Positions 52,422 through 62,396 are shown, numbered from the stretch's first letter. The stretch: DNA of 64,000 bases from Mycobacterium sp. MFM001 (GCF_003402475.1 NZ_BFAB01000003.1:186001-250000); one strand, 5' to 3'. A program made the numbers and translations. Notes: generated from the letters alone by a model not told the origin.

Positions 52422-53233
52422 GCGACCTCCTTGCCTACCCGCCGGACGTCCAGCAGCACCTGAACGATCAGCACCACCACCGATACCGCCATCAGCAATG
52501 TCGACAACGCGTAGGCGCCGTATTCGGCGCCGCGGTTGTAGCGGTCGGATACCAGCAGCGTCAACGTCTGTGATTTTCCAGGCAAATTCGACGACACCAT
52601 CAATACCGCGCCGTACTCGCCGAGTGTCCGGGCGATGGTCAGCACGATGCCGTAGGTCAGGCCCCACCGGATCGACGGCAACGTGACCCGCCAAAACGTC
52701 TGCCACCACGACGAACCCAGCGTTGCCGCGGCCTCTTCCTGATCGGTGCCCAGCTCGTGCAACACCGGTTCGACTTCACGAACCACGAACGGCAGCGTGA
52801 CGAAAACGCTGGCCAGCACGATCCCGGGCAGTCCGAAGATGACCTTCAGCCCGAAATCTCGCTCCACGAAGCCCAGCGCGCCGGCCGACCCCCACAGCAC
52901 GATCAACGCCACACCGACGATGACGGGTGAGACCGCGAACGGCAGGTCGATGATGGCCTGCAGCAGACCTTTGCCGCGGAACCTGTTGCGGGCCAGCATC
53001 AATGCGGTCGGGATGCCGAAGATCACGTTCAGCGGCACCACGATCGCGACCACCAGCAGCGACAGCTGCAGCGCCGAGATCGCCGCGGGCGTGCTGACCC
53101 AGGCGTAGAACTGGCCGAGGCCGGGCGAGAAGGTCCGCCACAGGATCAGCGCCACCGGCACCACCAACAGCACGGCGATATAGCCGAGCGCGAGGTAGCG
53201 AAGCAGGTAGCGGACTCGCGGTGAGGTCGTCAT
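52418..53233 (-). CDS. cysW: Sulfate ABC transporter permease CysW
   Basis: A 271-residue permease with about six membrane segments and the cytoplasmic EAA loop ([20 protein letters not shown], then [10 protein letters not shown]) that docks on CysA. ATG 53233 is chosen by its 4-bp overlap with the cysT stop. The strict overlaps indicate translation-coupled expression. It corresponds to M. tuberculosis Rv2398c. Confidence 0.96.
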   Translation of the reverse strand: MTTSPRVRYLLRYLALGYIAVLLVVPVALILWRTFSPGLGQFYAWVSTPAAISALQLSLLVVAIVVPLNVIFGIPTALMLARNRFRGKGLLQAIIDLPFAVSPVIVGVALIVLWGSAGALGFVERDFGLKVIFGLPGIVLASVFVTLPFVVREVEPVLHELGTDQEEAAATLGSSWWQTFWRVTLPSIRWGLTYGIVLTIARTLGEYGAVLMVSSNLPGKSQTLTLLVSDRYNRGAEYGAYALSTLLMAVSVVVLIVQVLLDVRRVGKEVA

Positions 53234-54063
53234 ACCGACAACTCCTCGCGCTTGGCCGTACGCGCCCCCAACGTACGCAGGATGAACAGCACCACGAACG
53301 AAATACCTAGTAACACAATCGAAATCGCCGCAGCGCCGGTGCGGTCGTCGTTCTCGATCAAGGTGCGGATCCACTGCGACGACACTTCGGTTTTCCCCGG
53401 CACCGCGCCACCGATCAGCACGACCGAGCCGAATTCACCGATGGCCCGCGAAAATGCCAGGCCCGCACCGGACAACAACGCAGGCGTCAGCGACGGGAGC
53501 ACCACCGACGTGAAGATCGTCGCGTTGTTGGCACCCAGCGACGCGGCCGCTTCTTCGGCCTCGCGGTCGATTTCGAGCAGCACCGGCTGCACTGCGCGCA
53601 CCACGAACGGCAGCGTGACAAATGCCAGGGCCACCGCCACACCCCATCCGGTGTGCTGCAGATGCAGGCCGACCGGACTGTGCGGGCCATAAAGGGCCAG
53701 CATCACCAGGCTGGCGACGATGGTGGGCAACGCGAACGGCAGATCGATGATGGTGTCCACCAGCCGCTTGCCCGGGAAGTCGTCGCGCACCAGCACCCAG
53801 GCGATCAACAGGCCGAACGCCATGTTCAAGACGGTGACGCCGGCCGAAATCGTCAGCGTCACCCGGAACGACTCCACCGCAGCGTTGGAGCTGACCGCCA
53901 GCCAGAACGCGCGCCATCCGCCGCCGACGGCCTGCCAGCCGATTGCGGCCAAGGGCAGCAACACGATCACCGACAGCCACCCCATCGCCACCCCGACCCG
54001 CAGCGACGTGCCGCCGCGGCGTGCGTCGTTCAGATTGGGCATCAGTGTCGCCGGCGCGGTCAT
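53230..54063 (-). CDS. cysT: Sulfate ABC transporter permease CysT
   Basis: A 277-residue permease with about six membrane segments; the EAA loop is EEAAASLGANNATIFTSVVL then PSLTPALLSG. It is the partner of CysW in the sulfate channel. ATG 54063 overlaps the subI stop by 4 bp, and the upstream open frame is a shadow of subI. It corresponds to Rv2399c. Confidence 0.96.
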   Translation of the reverse strand: MTAPATLMPNLNDARRGGTSLRVGVAMGWLSVIVLLPLAAIGWQAVGGGWRAFWLAVSSNAAVESFRVTLTISAGVTVLNMAFGLLIAWVLVRDDFPGKRLVDTIIDLPFALPTIVASLVMLALYGPHSPVGLHLQHTGWGVAVALAFVTLPFVVRAVQPVLLEIDREAEEAAASLGANNATIFTSVVLPSLTPALLSGAGLAFSRAIGEFGSVVLIGGAVPGKTEVSSQWIRTLIENDDRTGAAAISIVLLGISFVVLFILRTLGARTAKREELSV

Positions 54064-55088
54064 CCGGTGGCTCGCATGTAGATTCCGGTGATGCTGCCGG
54101 AGTTCTTGTCGAACAGCCGCGGATCGACGGTGTCCCAGCCGCCCAGATCGGTGATCGTCCACAGCTTGAGCGGCACCGGGAATTGGTCGCGAACCTGCGC
54201 GGCGACGGCTGGGTCGACCGGCCGGAAACCGGCCTGCGCCCACAGCTTTTGCGCCTTCTCGGTGTACTGGAAGTTCTTGAACGCGACCGCGCTGTCTAGG
54301 TGGGCGCTACTGGTCACCACCGCCAGCGGGTTCTCGATTTTGAAGGTCTGCGGCGGGTTGATGTGCGTGATCGGCTTGCCTTGCCGTTCAGTGGCGATGG
54401 CTTCGTTCTCATAGCTGATCAGCACGTCGCCGCTGCCCTGTACGAACACGTCGGTGGCCTCACGCCCTGAGCCGGGGCGCAATTTGACGTGCTGGCTCAC
54501 CAATTTGTTGACGAAGTCCACGCCCGCCTGGGGATTTCGCCCGCCCTCGCTCTTGACGGCGTAGGGGGCCAGCAGGTTCCATTTGGCCGACCCCGAACTC
54601 AACGGGCTGGGTGTGATGACTTCCACGCCGGGCCGCAACAGGTCGTCCCAGTCCTTGATGTTTTTCGGATTGCCCTGCCGCACCACCAAGGTCACCACCG
54701 AGCCGAACGGAATGCCTTTGGTGGCGTCTTTGTCCCAATCCTTGGAAACCTTGCCGGCCTTGATAAGCCGGGTGATATCCGGTTCGACCGAGAAGTTGAC
54801 GATGTCGGCGGGCTTACCGGCGGCGACGCCGCGTGACTGGTCGGCGGATGCGCCGTAGGAGGTGATCACCTGCACGCCCTTGCCTTCGGCAGAGGCGTTG
54901 AACGCCGGAATCACCTTGCTCCACCCTGGTTCTGGCGCCGAGTAGGCGACCAGTGTGATGCTCGTGCGCGCATTTGCCGGTCCCCCACCGCCGACGACGT
55001 CGCTGGCGCCGCCATGGCACGCCGCGGCCACACCGACGCCAGCCGCAAGGGCGATGACGCGCGAGGCAGCTTTGACGAAGTTGAGCAT
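54060..55088 (-). CDS. subI: Sulfate-binding lipoprotein SubI
   Basis: A 342-residue periplasmic-binding lipoprotein. The signal peptide ends in the lipobox VAAAC with Cys24, so the mature protein is lipid-anchored. Typical segments of sulfate-binding proteins follow (LVAYSAPEPGWSKVIPAF, VVTLVVRQGNPKNIKDWDDL). It delivers sulfate to CysT/CysW/CysA. ATG 55088 follows GGAAAGG; the longer frame to 55121 is less likely. Its Shine-Dalgarno can be masked by an upstream complementary octamer, and a cysteine leader ORF precedes it. Confidence 0.95.
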   Translation of the reverse strand: MLNFVKAASRVIALAAGVGVAAACHGGASDVVGGGGPANARTSITLVAYSAPEPGWSKVIPAFNASAEGKGVQVITSYGASADQSRGVAAGKPADIVNFSVEPDITRLIKAGKVSKDWDKDATKGIPFGSVVTLVVRQGNPKNIKDWDDLLRPGVEVITPSPLSSGSAKWNLLAPYAVKSEGGRNPQAGVDFVNKLVSQHVKLRPGSGREATDVFVQGSGDVLISYENEAIATERQGKPITHINPPQTFKIENPLAVVTSSAHLDSAVAFKNFQYTEKAQKLWAQAGFRPVDPAVAAQVRDQFPVPLKLWTITDLGGWDTVDPRLFDKNSGSITGIYMRATG

Positions 55089-55092
55089 TGGA

Positions 55093-55140
55093 CCTTTCCG
55101 TGCCGGGCTTTCGGATAACAATCCCGTCGCTGCGGAAAGG
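55093..55140 (-). promoter_or_regulatory. RBS-sequestering inverted repeat in the subI leader
   Basis: On the minus strand CCTTTCCG (complement of 55133-55140) is exactly complementary to CGGAAAGG (complement of 55093-55100), which contains the subI Shine-Dalgarno. The 8-bp stem would hide the RBS until upstream structure changes. It lies between the cysteine leader ORF and subI. Confidence 0.65.
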
Positions 55141-55212
55141 CCCTGGTCTGAAGTGATCAGTAATTGTCGAATTCCGCCGACACCGACGCCAGACCGCGCG
55201 CGGGTATTTCAG

Positions 55213-55305
55213 TCAGCGACAACAGTGCACGTCGGCTACAGCGCAATTCCCCACGGCAATGAGCGCCAAGACATAGCACTCTTTGTTGCCGGTCGCTGTA
55301 TGCAT
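55213..55305 (-). CDS. Cysteine-codon leader peptide of the subI operon (30 aa)
   Basis: On the minus strand ATG at 55305 opens a 30-codon ORF ending in VADVHCCR, with tandem cysteine codons 28-29 just before the stop and two more at 10 and 21. No Shine-Dalgarno is present; a -10 element TAGGCT ends 7 nt upstream, so the start is probably leaderless. The layout parallels the leader before sirA on the other strand, giving the two sulfur operons the same kind of cysteine-dependent control. A GTG at codon 18 is a shorter alternative start. Confidence 0.8.
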   Translation of the reverse strand: MHTATGNKECYVLALIAVGNCAVADVHCCR

Positions 55306-55312
55306 GGCGCGA

Positions 55313-55318
55313 AGCCTA
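55313..55318 (-). promoter_or_regulatory. -10 element of a leaderless promoter for the subI leader ORF
   Basis: The minus strand reads TAGGCT, which fits TANNNT, 7 nt before the ATG at 55305. Confidence 0.55.
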
Positions 55319-55333
55319 ACAGAATCCGCCGGA

Positions 55334-55420
55334 TCAGCGCGTCAGCCACCAGGTGACGATGACCAGGACCACCAGCGCGACAAGCACCAAGGTCACCTGC
55401 GAGCGGGGCATGCGGCTCAT
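55334..55420 (-). CDS. Small single-pass membrane protein (28 aa)
   Basis: ATG at 55420 overlaps the stop of the 64-residue gene (ATGA). It encodes MSRMPRSQVTLVLVALVVLV then IVTWWLTR: a basic N-terminus, one hydrophobic helix, and a WW/basic end. The overlap and the membrane-like composition support a real, translationally coupled gene. The -10 element for the sulfate operon lies only 16 bp beyond its stop. The function is unknown. Confidence 0.55.
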   Translation of the reverse strand: MSRMPRSQVTLVLVALVVLVIVTWWLTR

Positions 55421-55611
55421 GTGGACCCTTCGTCACTGTGGCGGGCGCGGCGCATCAGCCGGATGCCGCGGCCCAGCATCGCGTCCAGCACGAGCGCGAC
55501 AACGTAGGCCAACGCCAGCACAACCGGCATCACCACGATGGTCTGCAGTACGAACCCGAGCCCGGACAACCACAACTCGACGCCGTCCCACCAGCTGAGG
55601 AACCCGTCCAC
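55417..55611 (-). CDS. Small membrane protein (64 aa, Rv2401A-like)
   Basis: A 64-residue protein with a central hydrophobic stretch (GFVLQTIVVMPVVLALAYVV) and a basic C-terminus (GIRLMRRARHSDEGST). A similar small membrane protein (Rv2401A) occurs at this place in M. tuberculosis. It is followed with ATGA overlap by a 28-residue membrane peptide. The function is unknown. Confidence 0.75.
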   Translation of the reverse strand: MDGFLSWWDGVELWLSGLGFVLQTIVVMPVVLALAYVVALVLDAMLGRGIRLMRRARHSDEGST

Positions 55612-55724
55612 GGGCTCACCCTATTCGCCGCGGGCCGGCGAAACCAACGGCGACCGATTTCGCCCGGCGGGACACGCCCCACCCCTAGTGGACGGCGGCC
55701 GCGTCGGAAGAAGATGATGTCGGC

Positions 55725-57725
55725 ATGGTCCTGCACGCCGAGTCTGCCGACGAGACCTCCGAAGCCAGCGTCGCGCCGTTCACCATCACGTCCCCGGTGC
55801 CGTTCGCGCCCGGCGGCTCGCTGCGGAACCCCTTCCCGCCGATTGCCGACTACGCGTTCTTGTCTGACTGCGAGACGACATGCCTGATCTCGCCGGCCGG
55901 TTCGGTGGAGTGGCTGTGCGTGCCGCGGCCGGACTCGCCGAGCGTCTTCGGCGCGATCCTGGACCGCAGCGCCGGCCACTTCAGGCTCGGGCCGTACGGC
56001 GTCTCGGTGCCCTCGGCGCGGCGCTACCTGCCCGGCAGCCTGATCATGGAGACCACGTGGCAAACCCACACCGGCTGGCTAATCGTGCGCGACGCGCTGG
56101 TGATGGGGCCTTGGCACGACATCGAGCGGCGGTCCCGCACACATCGTCGCACCCCGATGGACTGGGACGCCGAGCACATACTGCTGCGCACCGTGCGCTG
56201 CGTGTCCGGCACCGTCGAGCTGATGATGAGCTGCGAGCCGGCGTTCGACTACCACCGGGTCGGCGCTGCCTGGGAATACTCGGCCCACGCCTACGGCGAA
56301 GCGATCGCGCGGGCCAAACACAACCCCGACGGGCATCCGACGCTGCGGCTGACCACCAATCTGCGGATCGGCCTGGAAGGCCGGGAGGCGCGGGCGCGGA
56401 CCCGGCTCAAGGAGGGCGACGACGTGTTCGTCGCGCTCAGTTGGTCCAAGCACCCCGCGCCGCAGACCTACGAAGAGGCCGCCGAGAAGATGTGGCAGAC
56501 CACTGAGTCGTGGCGACAGTGGATCAACATCGGCAACTTCCCCGACCATCCGTGGCGGGCGTATCTGCAGCGCAGCGCGCTGACGCTGAAGGGGTTGACG
56601 TATTCGCCGACCGGCGCGCTGCTGGCGGCCAGCACCACCTCGCTGCCGGAAACGCCGCAGGGCGAGCGCAATTGGGACTACCGCTACGCCTGGATTCGCG
56701 ATTCGACGTTCGCGCTGTGGGGCCTGTACACGCTGGGTCTGGATCGTGAGGCCGACGACTTCTTCGCGTTCATCGCCGACGTGTCCGGCGCCAACAACGG
56801 CGAACGCCATCCGCTGCAGGTGATGTACGGGGTCGGCGGCGAACGCAGCCTGGAGGAGTCCGAACTGCACCACTTGTCGGGCTATGACCACGCTCGCCCG
56901 GTGCGGATCGGCAACGGCGCCTACAACCAGGAACAACACGACATCTGGGGCAGCATCCTCGACTCGTTCTATCTGCACTCCAAATCGCGTGAGCAGATTC
57001 CGGAGACGCTGTGGCCGGTACTGAAAAAGCAGGTGGAAGAGGCGGCCAAGCACTGGCGTGAACCCGACCGCGGTATCTGGGAGGTGCGCGGTGAACCGCA
57101 GCACTTCACCTCGTCGAAGGTGATGTGCTGGGTGGCGCTGGACCGGGGCGCCAAGCTGGCCGAGCGGCAGGGCGAGAAGAGCTACGCGCAGCAGTGGCGG
57201 GCGACCGCCGAGGAGATCAAGGCCGACATCCTGGAGCACGGGGTCAACTCGAACGGTGTGTTCAAGCAGCACTACAACACCGACGCGCTGGATGCCTCGC
57301 TGCTGATGGTGGTGCTGACCCGATTCCTGCCGCCGAACGACCCGCGGGTGCGCTCGACGGTGCTGGCGATCGCCGACAACCTCACCGAACAGGGTCTGGT
57401 GCTGCGCTACCGCGTCGAGGAGACCGACGACGGGCTGACCGGCGAGGAGGGCACGTTCACCATCTGCTCGTTCTGGCTGGTGTCGGCGCTGGTCGAGATC
57501 GGCGAGGTGAGCCGGGCCAAGCATCTGTGCGAGCGACTGTTGTCGTTCGCCAGCCCGCTGCATCTCTACGCCGAGGAGATCGAGGCGCGCACCGGCCGGC
57601 ACCTGGGCAACTTCCCGCAGGCGTTCACCCACCTGGCGCTGATCAACGCCGTCGTGCACGTGATCCGCGCCGAGGAAGAGGCCGACTCCACCGGGGTGTT
57701 CCAACCCGCCAACGCCCCGATGTGA
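55725..57725 (+). CDS. Glycoside hydrolase family 15 protein (trehalase/glucoamylase type)
   Basis: A 666-residue GH15 enzyme. The N-terminal beta-rich domain covers about residues 1-270, and the (alpha/alpha)6 barrel begins near 285. Key segments are NWDYRYAWIRDSTFALWGLY, GAYNQEQHDIWGSILD and EEGTFTICSFWLVSALVEIG, the last holding a conserved acidic active-site residue. Mycobacterial members of this group (Rv2402 type) have been characterised as trehalases, so cytosolic trehalose hydrolysis is the best guess; glucoamylase activity is the alternative. No signal peptide is present. Confidence 0.9.
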   Translation: MVLHAESADETSEASVAPFTITSPVPFAPGGSLRNPFPPIADYAFLSDCETTCLISPAGSVEWLCVPRPDSPSVFGAILDRSAGHFRLGPYGVSVPSARRYLPGSLIMETTWQTHTGWLIVRDALVMGPWHDIERRSRTHRRTPMDWDAEHILLRTVRCVSGTVELMMSCEPAFDYHRVGAAWEYSAHAYGEAIARAKHNPDGHPTLRLTTNLRIGLEGREARARTRLKEGDDVFVALSWSKHPAPQTYEEAAEKMWQTTESWRQWINIGNFPDHPWRAYLQRSALTLKGLTYSPTGALLAASTTSLPETPQGERNWDYRYAWIRDSTFALWGLYTLGLDREADDFFAFIADVSGANNGERHPLQVMYGVGGERSLEESELHHLSGYDHARPVRIGNGAYNQEQHDIWGSILDSFYLHSKSREQIPETLWPVLKKQVEEAAKHWREPDRGIWEVRGEPQHFTSSKVMCWVALDRGAKLAERQGEKSYAQQWRATAEEIKADILEHGVNSNGVFKQHYNTDALDASLLMVVLTRFLPPNDPRVRSTVLAIADNLTEQGLVLRYRVEETDDGLTGEEGTFTICSFWLVSALVEIGEVSRAKHLCERLLSFASPLHLYAEEIEARTGRHLGNFPQAFTHLALINAVVHVIRAEEEADSTGVFQPANAPM

Positions 57726-57839
57726 CTTGCGTCCTGCGCGAGCCCCTTAGCTGCGCGCCAACGACGGAAAACGCTTGCGCCGCCGCGTGTTCCACTCAGT
57801 CGACGCGATTGCGCGGCGTCGACGCGGTACGGTGCACTG

Positions 57840-58427
57840 ATGGCTGCTATGACACGTCGATTCGCAATTCGGACCGCATTCGTTTGCATCACGCTGCTGG
57901 CACTGGCCGGATGCGGCCACGATGGTAAGCCCGCCGCGACGTCGGCGACCACAACCTCCAGCGCGTCGTGGCCCCGCCCGGACGCCCCGCCCGACCCGCA
58001 CACGTTGTTGCGCGCCGGCGCCACTGCGGTGGGCACCGTGCCGAACAGCATCCTGACGTTCATCGCAAGCGAAACCGAGGACGAGGGAACCTGGAAGGCG
58101 CGGGTGGTCGCCCCGGATGGCACCGAGCAGCAACTGAAAATTGGGGTCGACGGTGTCACGGTGCTGGTGGGGCCGACGCCGAAGAACGACAGCGATACCG
58201 ACAAGGCCCAGCACCGTTCATTGATCCAAGCCGCCCATCTGGACTATCAGGCCGCCGTGAACAAGATGCTGACCGTTGTTCCCAACGGCTCCATCACCGA
58301 GTTGAAGCTCGACGACACCAACAACACCACCGTGTGGAACGGCCACGTCTGGGACACCAATCTGGTCGGACACAAAGTCACGATCAACGCGGCGTCGGGT
58401 GAGGTCGTTGCGAACAAGCAGGAGTAG
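57840..58427 (+). CDS. Lipoprotein with PepSY-like repeat
   Basis: A 195-residue lipoprotein: signal peptide with lipobox LALAGC (Cys25), a Ser/Thr-rich linker, and a repeated PepSY-like fold. The C-terminal motif is WNGHVWDTNLVGHKVTINAA then SGEVV. PepSY proteins may inhibit peptidases or bind envelope partners; the function is unknown. It is convergent with lepA with no gap. M. tuberculosis has a different lipoprotein, lppR, on the opposite strand at this position. Confidence 0.85.
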   Translation: MAAMTRRFAIRTAFVCITLLALAGCGHDGKPAATSATTTSSASWPRPDAPPDPHTLLRAGATAVGTVPNSILTFIASETEDEGTWKARVVAPDGTEQQLKIGVDGVTVLVGPTPKNDSDTDKAQHRSLIQAAHLDYQAAVNKMLTVVPNGSITELKLDDTNNTTVWNGHVWDTNLVGHKVTINAASGEVVANKQE

Positions 58428-60350
58428 CTACTTCTTTGCCTTGTCCCCCGCGGCGTCGGCCGACAGCGCGGCGACGAAGGCTTCCTGCGGCACGTCGACC
58501 CGACCGATCGTCTTCATCCGCTTCTTGCCTTCCTTCTGCTTTTCCAGCAGTTTGCGCTTGCGGGTGATATCACCGCCGTAGCACTTGGACAGCACGTCCT
58601 TGCGGATGGCCCGAATATTCTCCCGGGCAATGATTTTCGAGCCGATCGCGGCCTGCACCGGCACCTCGAACTGCTGGCGCGGGATGAGTTCCTTGAGCTT
58701 GGTGGTCATCTTGTTGCCGTAGGCGGCCGCGGCGTCCTTGTGAACGATCGCGCTGAACGCGTCGACGGCCTCGCCCTGCAACAGGATGTCGACCTTGACC
58801 AACGCCGCCTCCTGCTCACCGGACTCTTCGTAGTCGAGGCTGGCGTAGCCGCGGGTGCGTGACTTCAGCGAGTCGAAGAAGTCGAAGATGATCTCGCCCA
58901 GCGGCATCGTGTAGCGCAGTTCGACCCGCTCCGGCGACAGGTAGTCCATGCCGCCGAGCTCGCCGCGCCGGGATTGGCACAGTTCCATGATGGTGCCGAT
59001 GAATTCGCTGGGGGCGATGATCGTGGTCTTGACGACGGGTTCGTACACCGTGCGGATCTTGCCCTCCGGCCAGTCCGACGGATTGGTGACAACCGTCTCG
59101 GTCCCGTCGTCTTTGACCACTCGGTACACCACGTTGGGTGAGGTCGAGATCAGGTCGAGGTCGAATTCGCGCTCCAGCCGCTCACGGGTGATCTCCATGT
59201 GCAGCAAACCCAAGAAGCCGCAACGGAATCCGAACCCCAGCGCCACCGAGGTCTCCGGTTCGTAGGTGAGCGCGGCGTCGTTGAGCTGCAACTTGTCCAA
59301 CGCGTCACGCAGGTCCGGGTAGTCCGACCCGTCGACGGGATACAGGCCCGAGTACACCATCGGCTTGGGTTCGCGGTAGCCGGTCAGCGGTTCGGTGGCG
59401 CCGTGGCGGGCCGTCGTCACGGTGTCACCGACCTTGGACTGCCGGACGTCCTTGACGCCGGTGATCAGGTAGCCGACCTCCCCCACGCCCAGCCCGTCGG
59501 AAGCCTTCGGTTCGGGCGAGACGATGCCGACTTCGAGCAGTTCGTGGGTGGCGCCGGTCGACATCATCGCGATCCGCTCGCGCGGGGTGATCTTGCCGTC
59601 GACCACCCTCACGTAGGTCACGACGCCGCGGTAGATGTCGTAGACGGAGTCGAAAATCATTGCCCGCGTTGGTGCTTCGGCGTTGCCCTGAGGTGGCGGA
59701 ACCTGCTTGACGACGGCGTCCAGCAGTTCCGCCACACCCTCGCCGGTCTTCCCGGAAACCCTCAGGACGTCGTCGGGTTCGCAGCCGATGATGTGGGCGA
59801 TCTCGCCGGCGTAGCGGTCGGGGTCGGCGGCGGGCAGATCGATCTTGTTGAGCACCGGGATGATCACCAGGTCGCGATCCAACGCCAGATACAGGTTGGC
59901 CAGCGTCTGCGCCTCGATGCCCTGCGCGGCGTCGACCAGCAGCACCGCGCCTTCGCAGGCGGCCAGCGCGCGGGACACCTCGTAGGTGAAGTCGACGTGG
60001 CCCGGGGTGTCGATCAGGTGCAGGACGTGGTCGGTGTCGCCCACCCGCCACGGCAGGCGCACATTCTGTGCCTTGATCGTGATGCCGCGTTCCCGCTCGA
60101 TGTCCATTCGGTCGAGGTACTGCGCCCGCATGGACCGCTCGTCGACGACGCCGGTCAGCTGCAGCATCCGGTCGGCCAGCGTGGACTTGCCGTGGTCGAT
60201 GTGGGCGATGATGCAGAAGTTCCTGATCTGCGCCGGCGCGGTGAAGGTCTGGTCGGCGAAACTGCTGATGGGAATCTCCTGGTACGACGGGTGCTGCGCG
60301 GCCGCGAGCGGGTATGTCCAGGGTATCGAGGCAGCACCACCGGGACACAA
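58428..60350 (-). CDS. lepA: Elongation factor 4 (LepA)
   Basis: A 640-residue translational GTPase that acts on ribosomes to back-translocate or aid 30S maturation. Motifs: G1 [10 protein letters not shown]3 DTPGHVD, G4 NKID, then the LepA-specific C-terminal domain ([20 protein letters not shown]). The conserved region begins at [20 protein letters not shown]. The start is uncertain: TTG at 60350 gives a usual-length N-terminus, but no clear RBS is visible. It is divergent from the PemK/MazF-like gene, with 27 bp between the two starts. Confidence 0.95.
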   Translation of the reverse strand: MCPGGAASIPWTYPLAAAQHPSYQEIPISSFADQTFTAPAQIRNFCIIAHIDHGKSTLADRMLQLTGVVDERSMRAQYLDRMDIERERGITIKAQNVRLPWRVGDTDHVLHLIDTPGHVDFTYEVSRALAACEGAVLLVDAAQGIEAQTLANLYLALDRDLVIIPVLNKIDLPAADPDRYAGEIAHIIGCEPDDVLRVSGKTGEGVAELLDAVVKQVPPPQGNAEAPTRAMIFDSVYDIYRGVVTYVRVVDGKITPRERIAMMSTGATHELLEVGIVSPEPKASDGLGVGEVGYLITGVKDVRQSKVGDTVTTARHGATEPLTGYREPKPMVYSGLYPVDGSDYPDLRDALDKLQLNDAALTYEPETSVALGFGFRCGFLGLLHMEITRERLEREFDLDLISTSPNVVYRVVKDDGTETVVTNPSDWPEGKIRTVYEPVVKTTIIAPSEFIGTIMELCQSRRGELGGMDYLSPERVELRYTMPLGEIIFDFFDSLKSRTRGYASLDYEESGEQEAALVKVDILLQGEAVDAFSAIVHKDAAAAYGNKMTTKLKELIPRQQFEVPVQAAIGSKIIARENIRAIRKDVLSKCYGGDITRKRKLLEKQKEGKKRMKTIGRVDVPQEAFVAALSADAAGDKAKK

Positions 60351-60365
60351 TCGTGCCGGGCGTCC

Positions 60366-60371
60366 TATCCT
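60366..60371 (+). promoter_or_regulatory. -10 element of a leaderless promoter for the PemK/MazF-like gene
   Basis: TATCCT (TANNNT) ends 6 nt before the ATG at 60378, so the transcript probably begins at the start codon. Confidence 0.5.
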
Positions 60372-60377
60372 GCGAAC

Positions 60378-60956
60378 ATGGCGTCACAGTGGAGGACGTT
60401 GCAGCGGTTCGCAGAGAACCTGGTGTTCAACGAAGCGCCGAAATTCATCCGCCAGCTGCAGAACTCGCCGGGAATCCAGCGCGGCATCAAGCTCGGCATG
60501 GACGTCATCGCCGGCACCGCGCCGTCGCCGCCCACCGAGATTGCCGCGGGCAGGCCGGTCACCCGGACCAGCGTTCCGACCGCGCACCGGGCCCGCAAGC
60601 TGGTCTACGCTCCCGACCTCGACGGTCGTGCGGATCCGGGCGAGATCGTGTGGACGTGGGTGGCCTACGAGGAGGACCCCACCCGCGGCAAGGACCGCCC
60701 AGTGCTGGTGGTGGGCCGTGACCGGCAGACGTTGCTCGGCCTGATGCTGTCCAGTCAGGAGCGCCACGCCGACGATCGCGATTGGGTCGGCATCGGCAGC
60801 GGCAGTTGGGACCACGAGGGCCGGTCGAGTTGGGTGCGACTGGACCGGGTGCTCGACGTGCCCGAGGAGGGGATCCGCCGCGAAGGCGCGATCCTGCAGC
60901 GCGAGATGTTCGACGTGGTGGCCGCGCGGTTGCGGGCCGACTACTCCTGGAGCTGA
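60378..60956 (+). CDS. PemK/MazF-family toxin-like protein (Rv2405-like)
   Basis: A 192-residue protein with a basic N-terminal helical region of about 75 residues and a C-terminal PemK/MazF-type SH3-like barrel ([20 protein letters not shown] then PVLVVGRD). MazF proteins are RNA endonucleases, but no antitoxin gene lies upstream or downstream, and this orphan form is conserved in mycobacteria, so toxicity is not established. ATG 60378 is chosen because it sits just after a -10 element; the longer open frame is a shadow of lepA. Confidence 0.82.
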   Translation: MASQWRTLQRFAENLVFNEAPKFIRQLQNSPGIQRGIKLGMDVIAGTAPSPPTEIAAGRPVTRTSVPTAHRARKLVYAPDLDGRADPGEIVWTWVAYEEDPTRGKDRPVLVVGRDRQTLLGLMLSSQERHADDRDWVGIGSGSWDHEGRSSWVRLDRVLDVPEEGIRREGAILQREMFDVVAARLRADYSWS

Positions 60957-60960
60957 AGCT

Positions 60961-61389
60961 CTAGCCCTGGGTGATGTAGGACTGCAGCTGAGCCTGCTCG
61001 GCCTCCAGCTCTTCCATCCGGCTCTTCACCACGTCGCCGATGCTGACGATGCCGATCAGCTTGCCGTTCTCGATGACCGGCACATGCCGCACCCGGTTTT
61101 CGGTCATCAGCATGCTGATGGCGTCGACGGTGTCGCTCTTCTTACACGTCGACACGACGGCGGTCATGATCTTGGAGACCGGCCGGGAAAGCATTGCGGG
61201 GCCGTGGGCGTGCAGCTGGCGCACCACGTCCCGTTCGGAGACGATGCCCACGACGCCGTCAGGGCCGACGACCACCATCGCGCCGATGTTGTGCCTGGCA
61301 AGCGCCGCAAGGAGTTCGGTCACCGTCGCCTCGGGGTTGATCGTCACCACTGCCGCACCCTTGTTCCGCAGCACGTCTGCTATCCGCAT
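60961..61389 (-). CDS. Two-CBS-domain protein
   Basis: A 142-residue cytosolic protein made of two tandem CBS motifs (about 8-62 and 75-128; GIVSERDVVRQLHAHG and GIVSIGDVVKSRMEEL end each). CBS pairs bind adenine nucleotides and often serve as energy sensors. It corresponds to Rv2406c. It is convergent with the PemK/MazF-like gene, 4 bp apart. Partner and target are unknown. Confidence 0.92.
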   Translation of the reverse strand: MRIADVLRNKGAAVVTINPEATVTELLAALARHNIGAMVVVGPDGVVGIVSERDVVRQLHAHGPAMLSRPVSKIMTAVVSTCKKSDTVDAISMLMTENRVRHVPVIENGKLIGIVSIGDVVKSRMEELEAEQAQLQSYITQG

Positions 61390-61546
61390 CGGGGCCTCCC
61401 GTTGTGATCCGGTTCACACCAGGCTACGGCCAACTCGGTCGGCGTGAAAGCGGCGTATCAAAAACGGCACGTCCGTCCAGCTCAGCGGCCTGGTCGAATC
61501 GCCGATTTCACCCTTGAGCGGCCGGCATCCGTGCAGTATCTGGGTC

Positions 61547-62389
61547 ATGATCGAGATCACGCTGCTCGGCACCGGAAGTCCGATCCCTGACCCCAACCGG
61601 GCCGGACCGTCGACCCTGGTGCGAGCAGACGGACAGGTATTCCTGGTGGATTGCGGACGCGGCGTGTTGCAGCGGGCGGCCGCAATCGGATTGGGCGCGA
61701 ATGGCTTATCGGCGCTGCTGCTCACACACCTGCACAGCGACCACATCGCCGACCTCGGCGACGTGCTCATCACCCGCTGGGTGACGACGTTCGCGCCCGA
61801 CCCGGCGCCGCTGCCGGTCATCGGGCCGCCGGGCACCGCGGAAGTGGTCGACGCGACGTTGAAAGCATTCGGCCACGACATCGGCTACCGGATCGCCCAC
61901 CACGCCGACCTGACGGCACCGCCGCCGGTCGAGGTGCACGAATACACCGCGGGCACGGTCTGGGACCGCGACGGCGTCTCAATCCGGGTGGCGCCCACCG
62001 ATCACCGTCCGGTGGCCCCGACGATCGGATTCCGGATCGACACGGGCGGCGCCTCGGTCGTCCTGGCCGGCGACACCGTGCCGTGCGAGACCCTCGATCG
62101 GCTGGCCGTCGGCGCGGATGCGTTGGTGCACACGGTGATCCGGAAGGACATCATCGGGCAGCTGCCGCAACAGCGGATCCGCGACATTTGTGACTACCAC
62201 TCGTCGGTGCAGCAGGCCGCCACCACCGCGAAGCGCGCGGGGGTGGGCACCCTGGTGCTGACCCACTATGTGCCGGGGATCGCACCCGGCCAGGAAGAGC
62301 AGTGGCGTGCGCTGGCCGCCGCTGAGTTCGACGGCCGAATCGAACTCGGCGACGACCTGCATCGAGTCGAAATCCGGCCGCCTATCTGA
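61547..62389 (+). CDS. rnz: Ribonuclease Z / metallo-beta-lactamase-fold hydrolase
   Basis: A 280-residue MBL-fold protein starting [20 protein letters not shown]. The zinc motif is [12 protein letters not shown], and further ligands lie in APTDHRP and LAGDT. It corresponds to Rv2407, annotated as RNase Z-like (tRNA 3'-end processing); arylsulfatase-like activity is an alternative. ATG 61547 is preceded by CAGTAT and a 7-nt spacer, which suggests a leaderless message; the open frame from 61514 is less likely. Confidence 0.88.
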   Translation: MIEITLLGTGSPIPDPNRAGPSTLVRADGQVFLVDCGRGVLQRAAAIGLGANGLSALLLTHLHSDHIADLGDVLITRWVTTFAPDPAPLPVIGPPGTAEVVDATLKAFGHDIGYRIAHHADLTAPPPVEVHEYTAGTVWDRDGVSIRVAPTDHRPVAPTIGFRIDTGGASVVLAGDTVPCETLDRLAVGADALVHTVIRKDIIGQLPQQRIRDICDYHSSVQQAATTAKRAGVGTLVLTHYVPGIAPGQEEQWRALAAAEFDGRIELGDDLHRVEIRPPI

Positions 62390-62396
62390 CCGTCAT

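Noticed and set aside
56079..57704. Minus-strand ORF of 541 codons opposite the GH15 gene
   Set aside because: Shadow; catalytic motifs of GH15 are on the plus strand.
60378..60956. PemK/MazF-like gene considered as a working toxin-antitoxin pair
   Set aside because: No antitoxin ORF flanks it; lepA is upstream and a CBS protein gene downstream.
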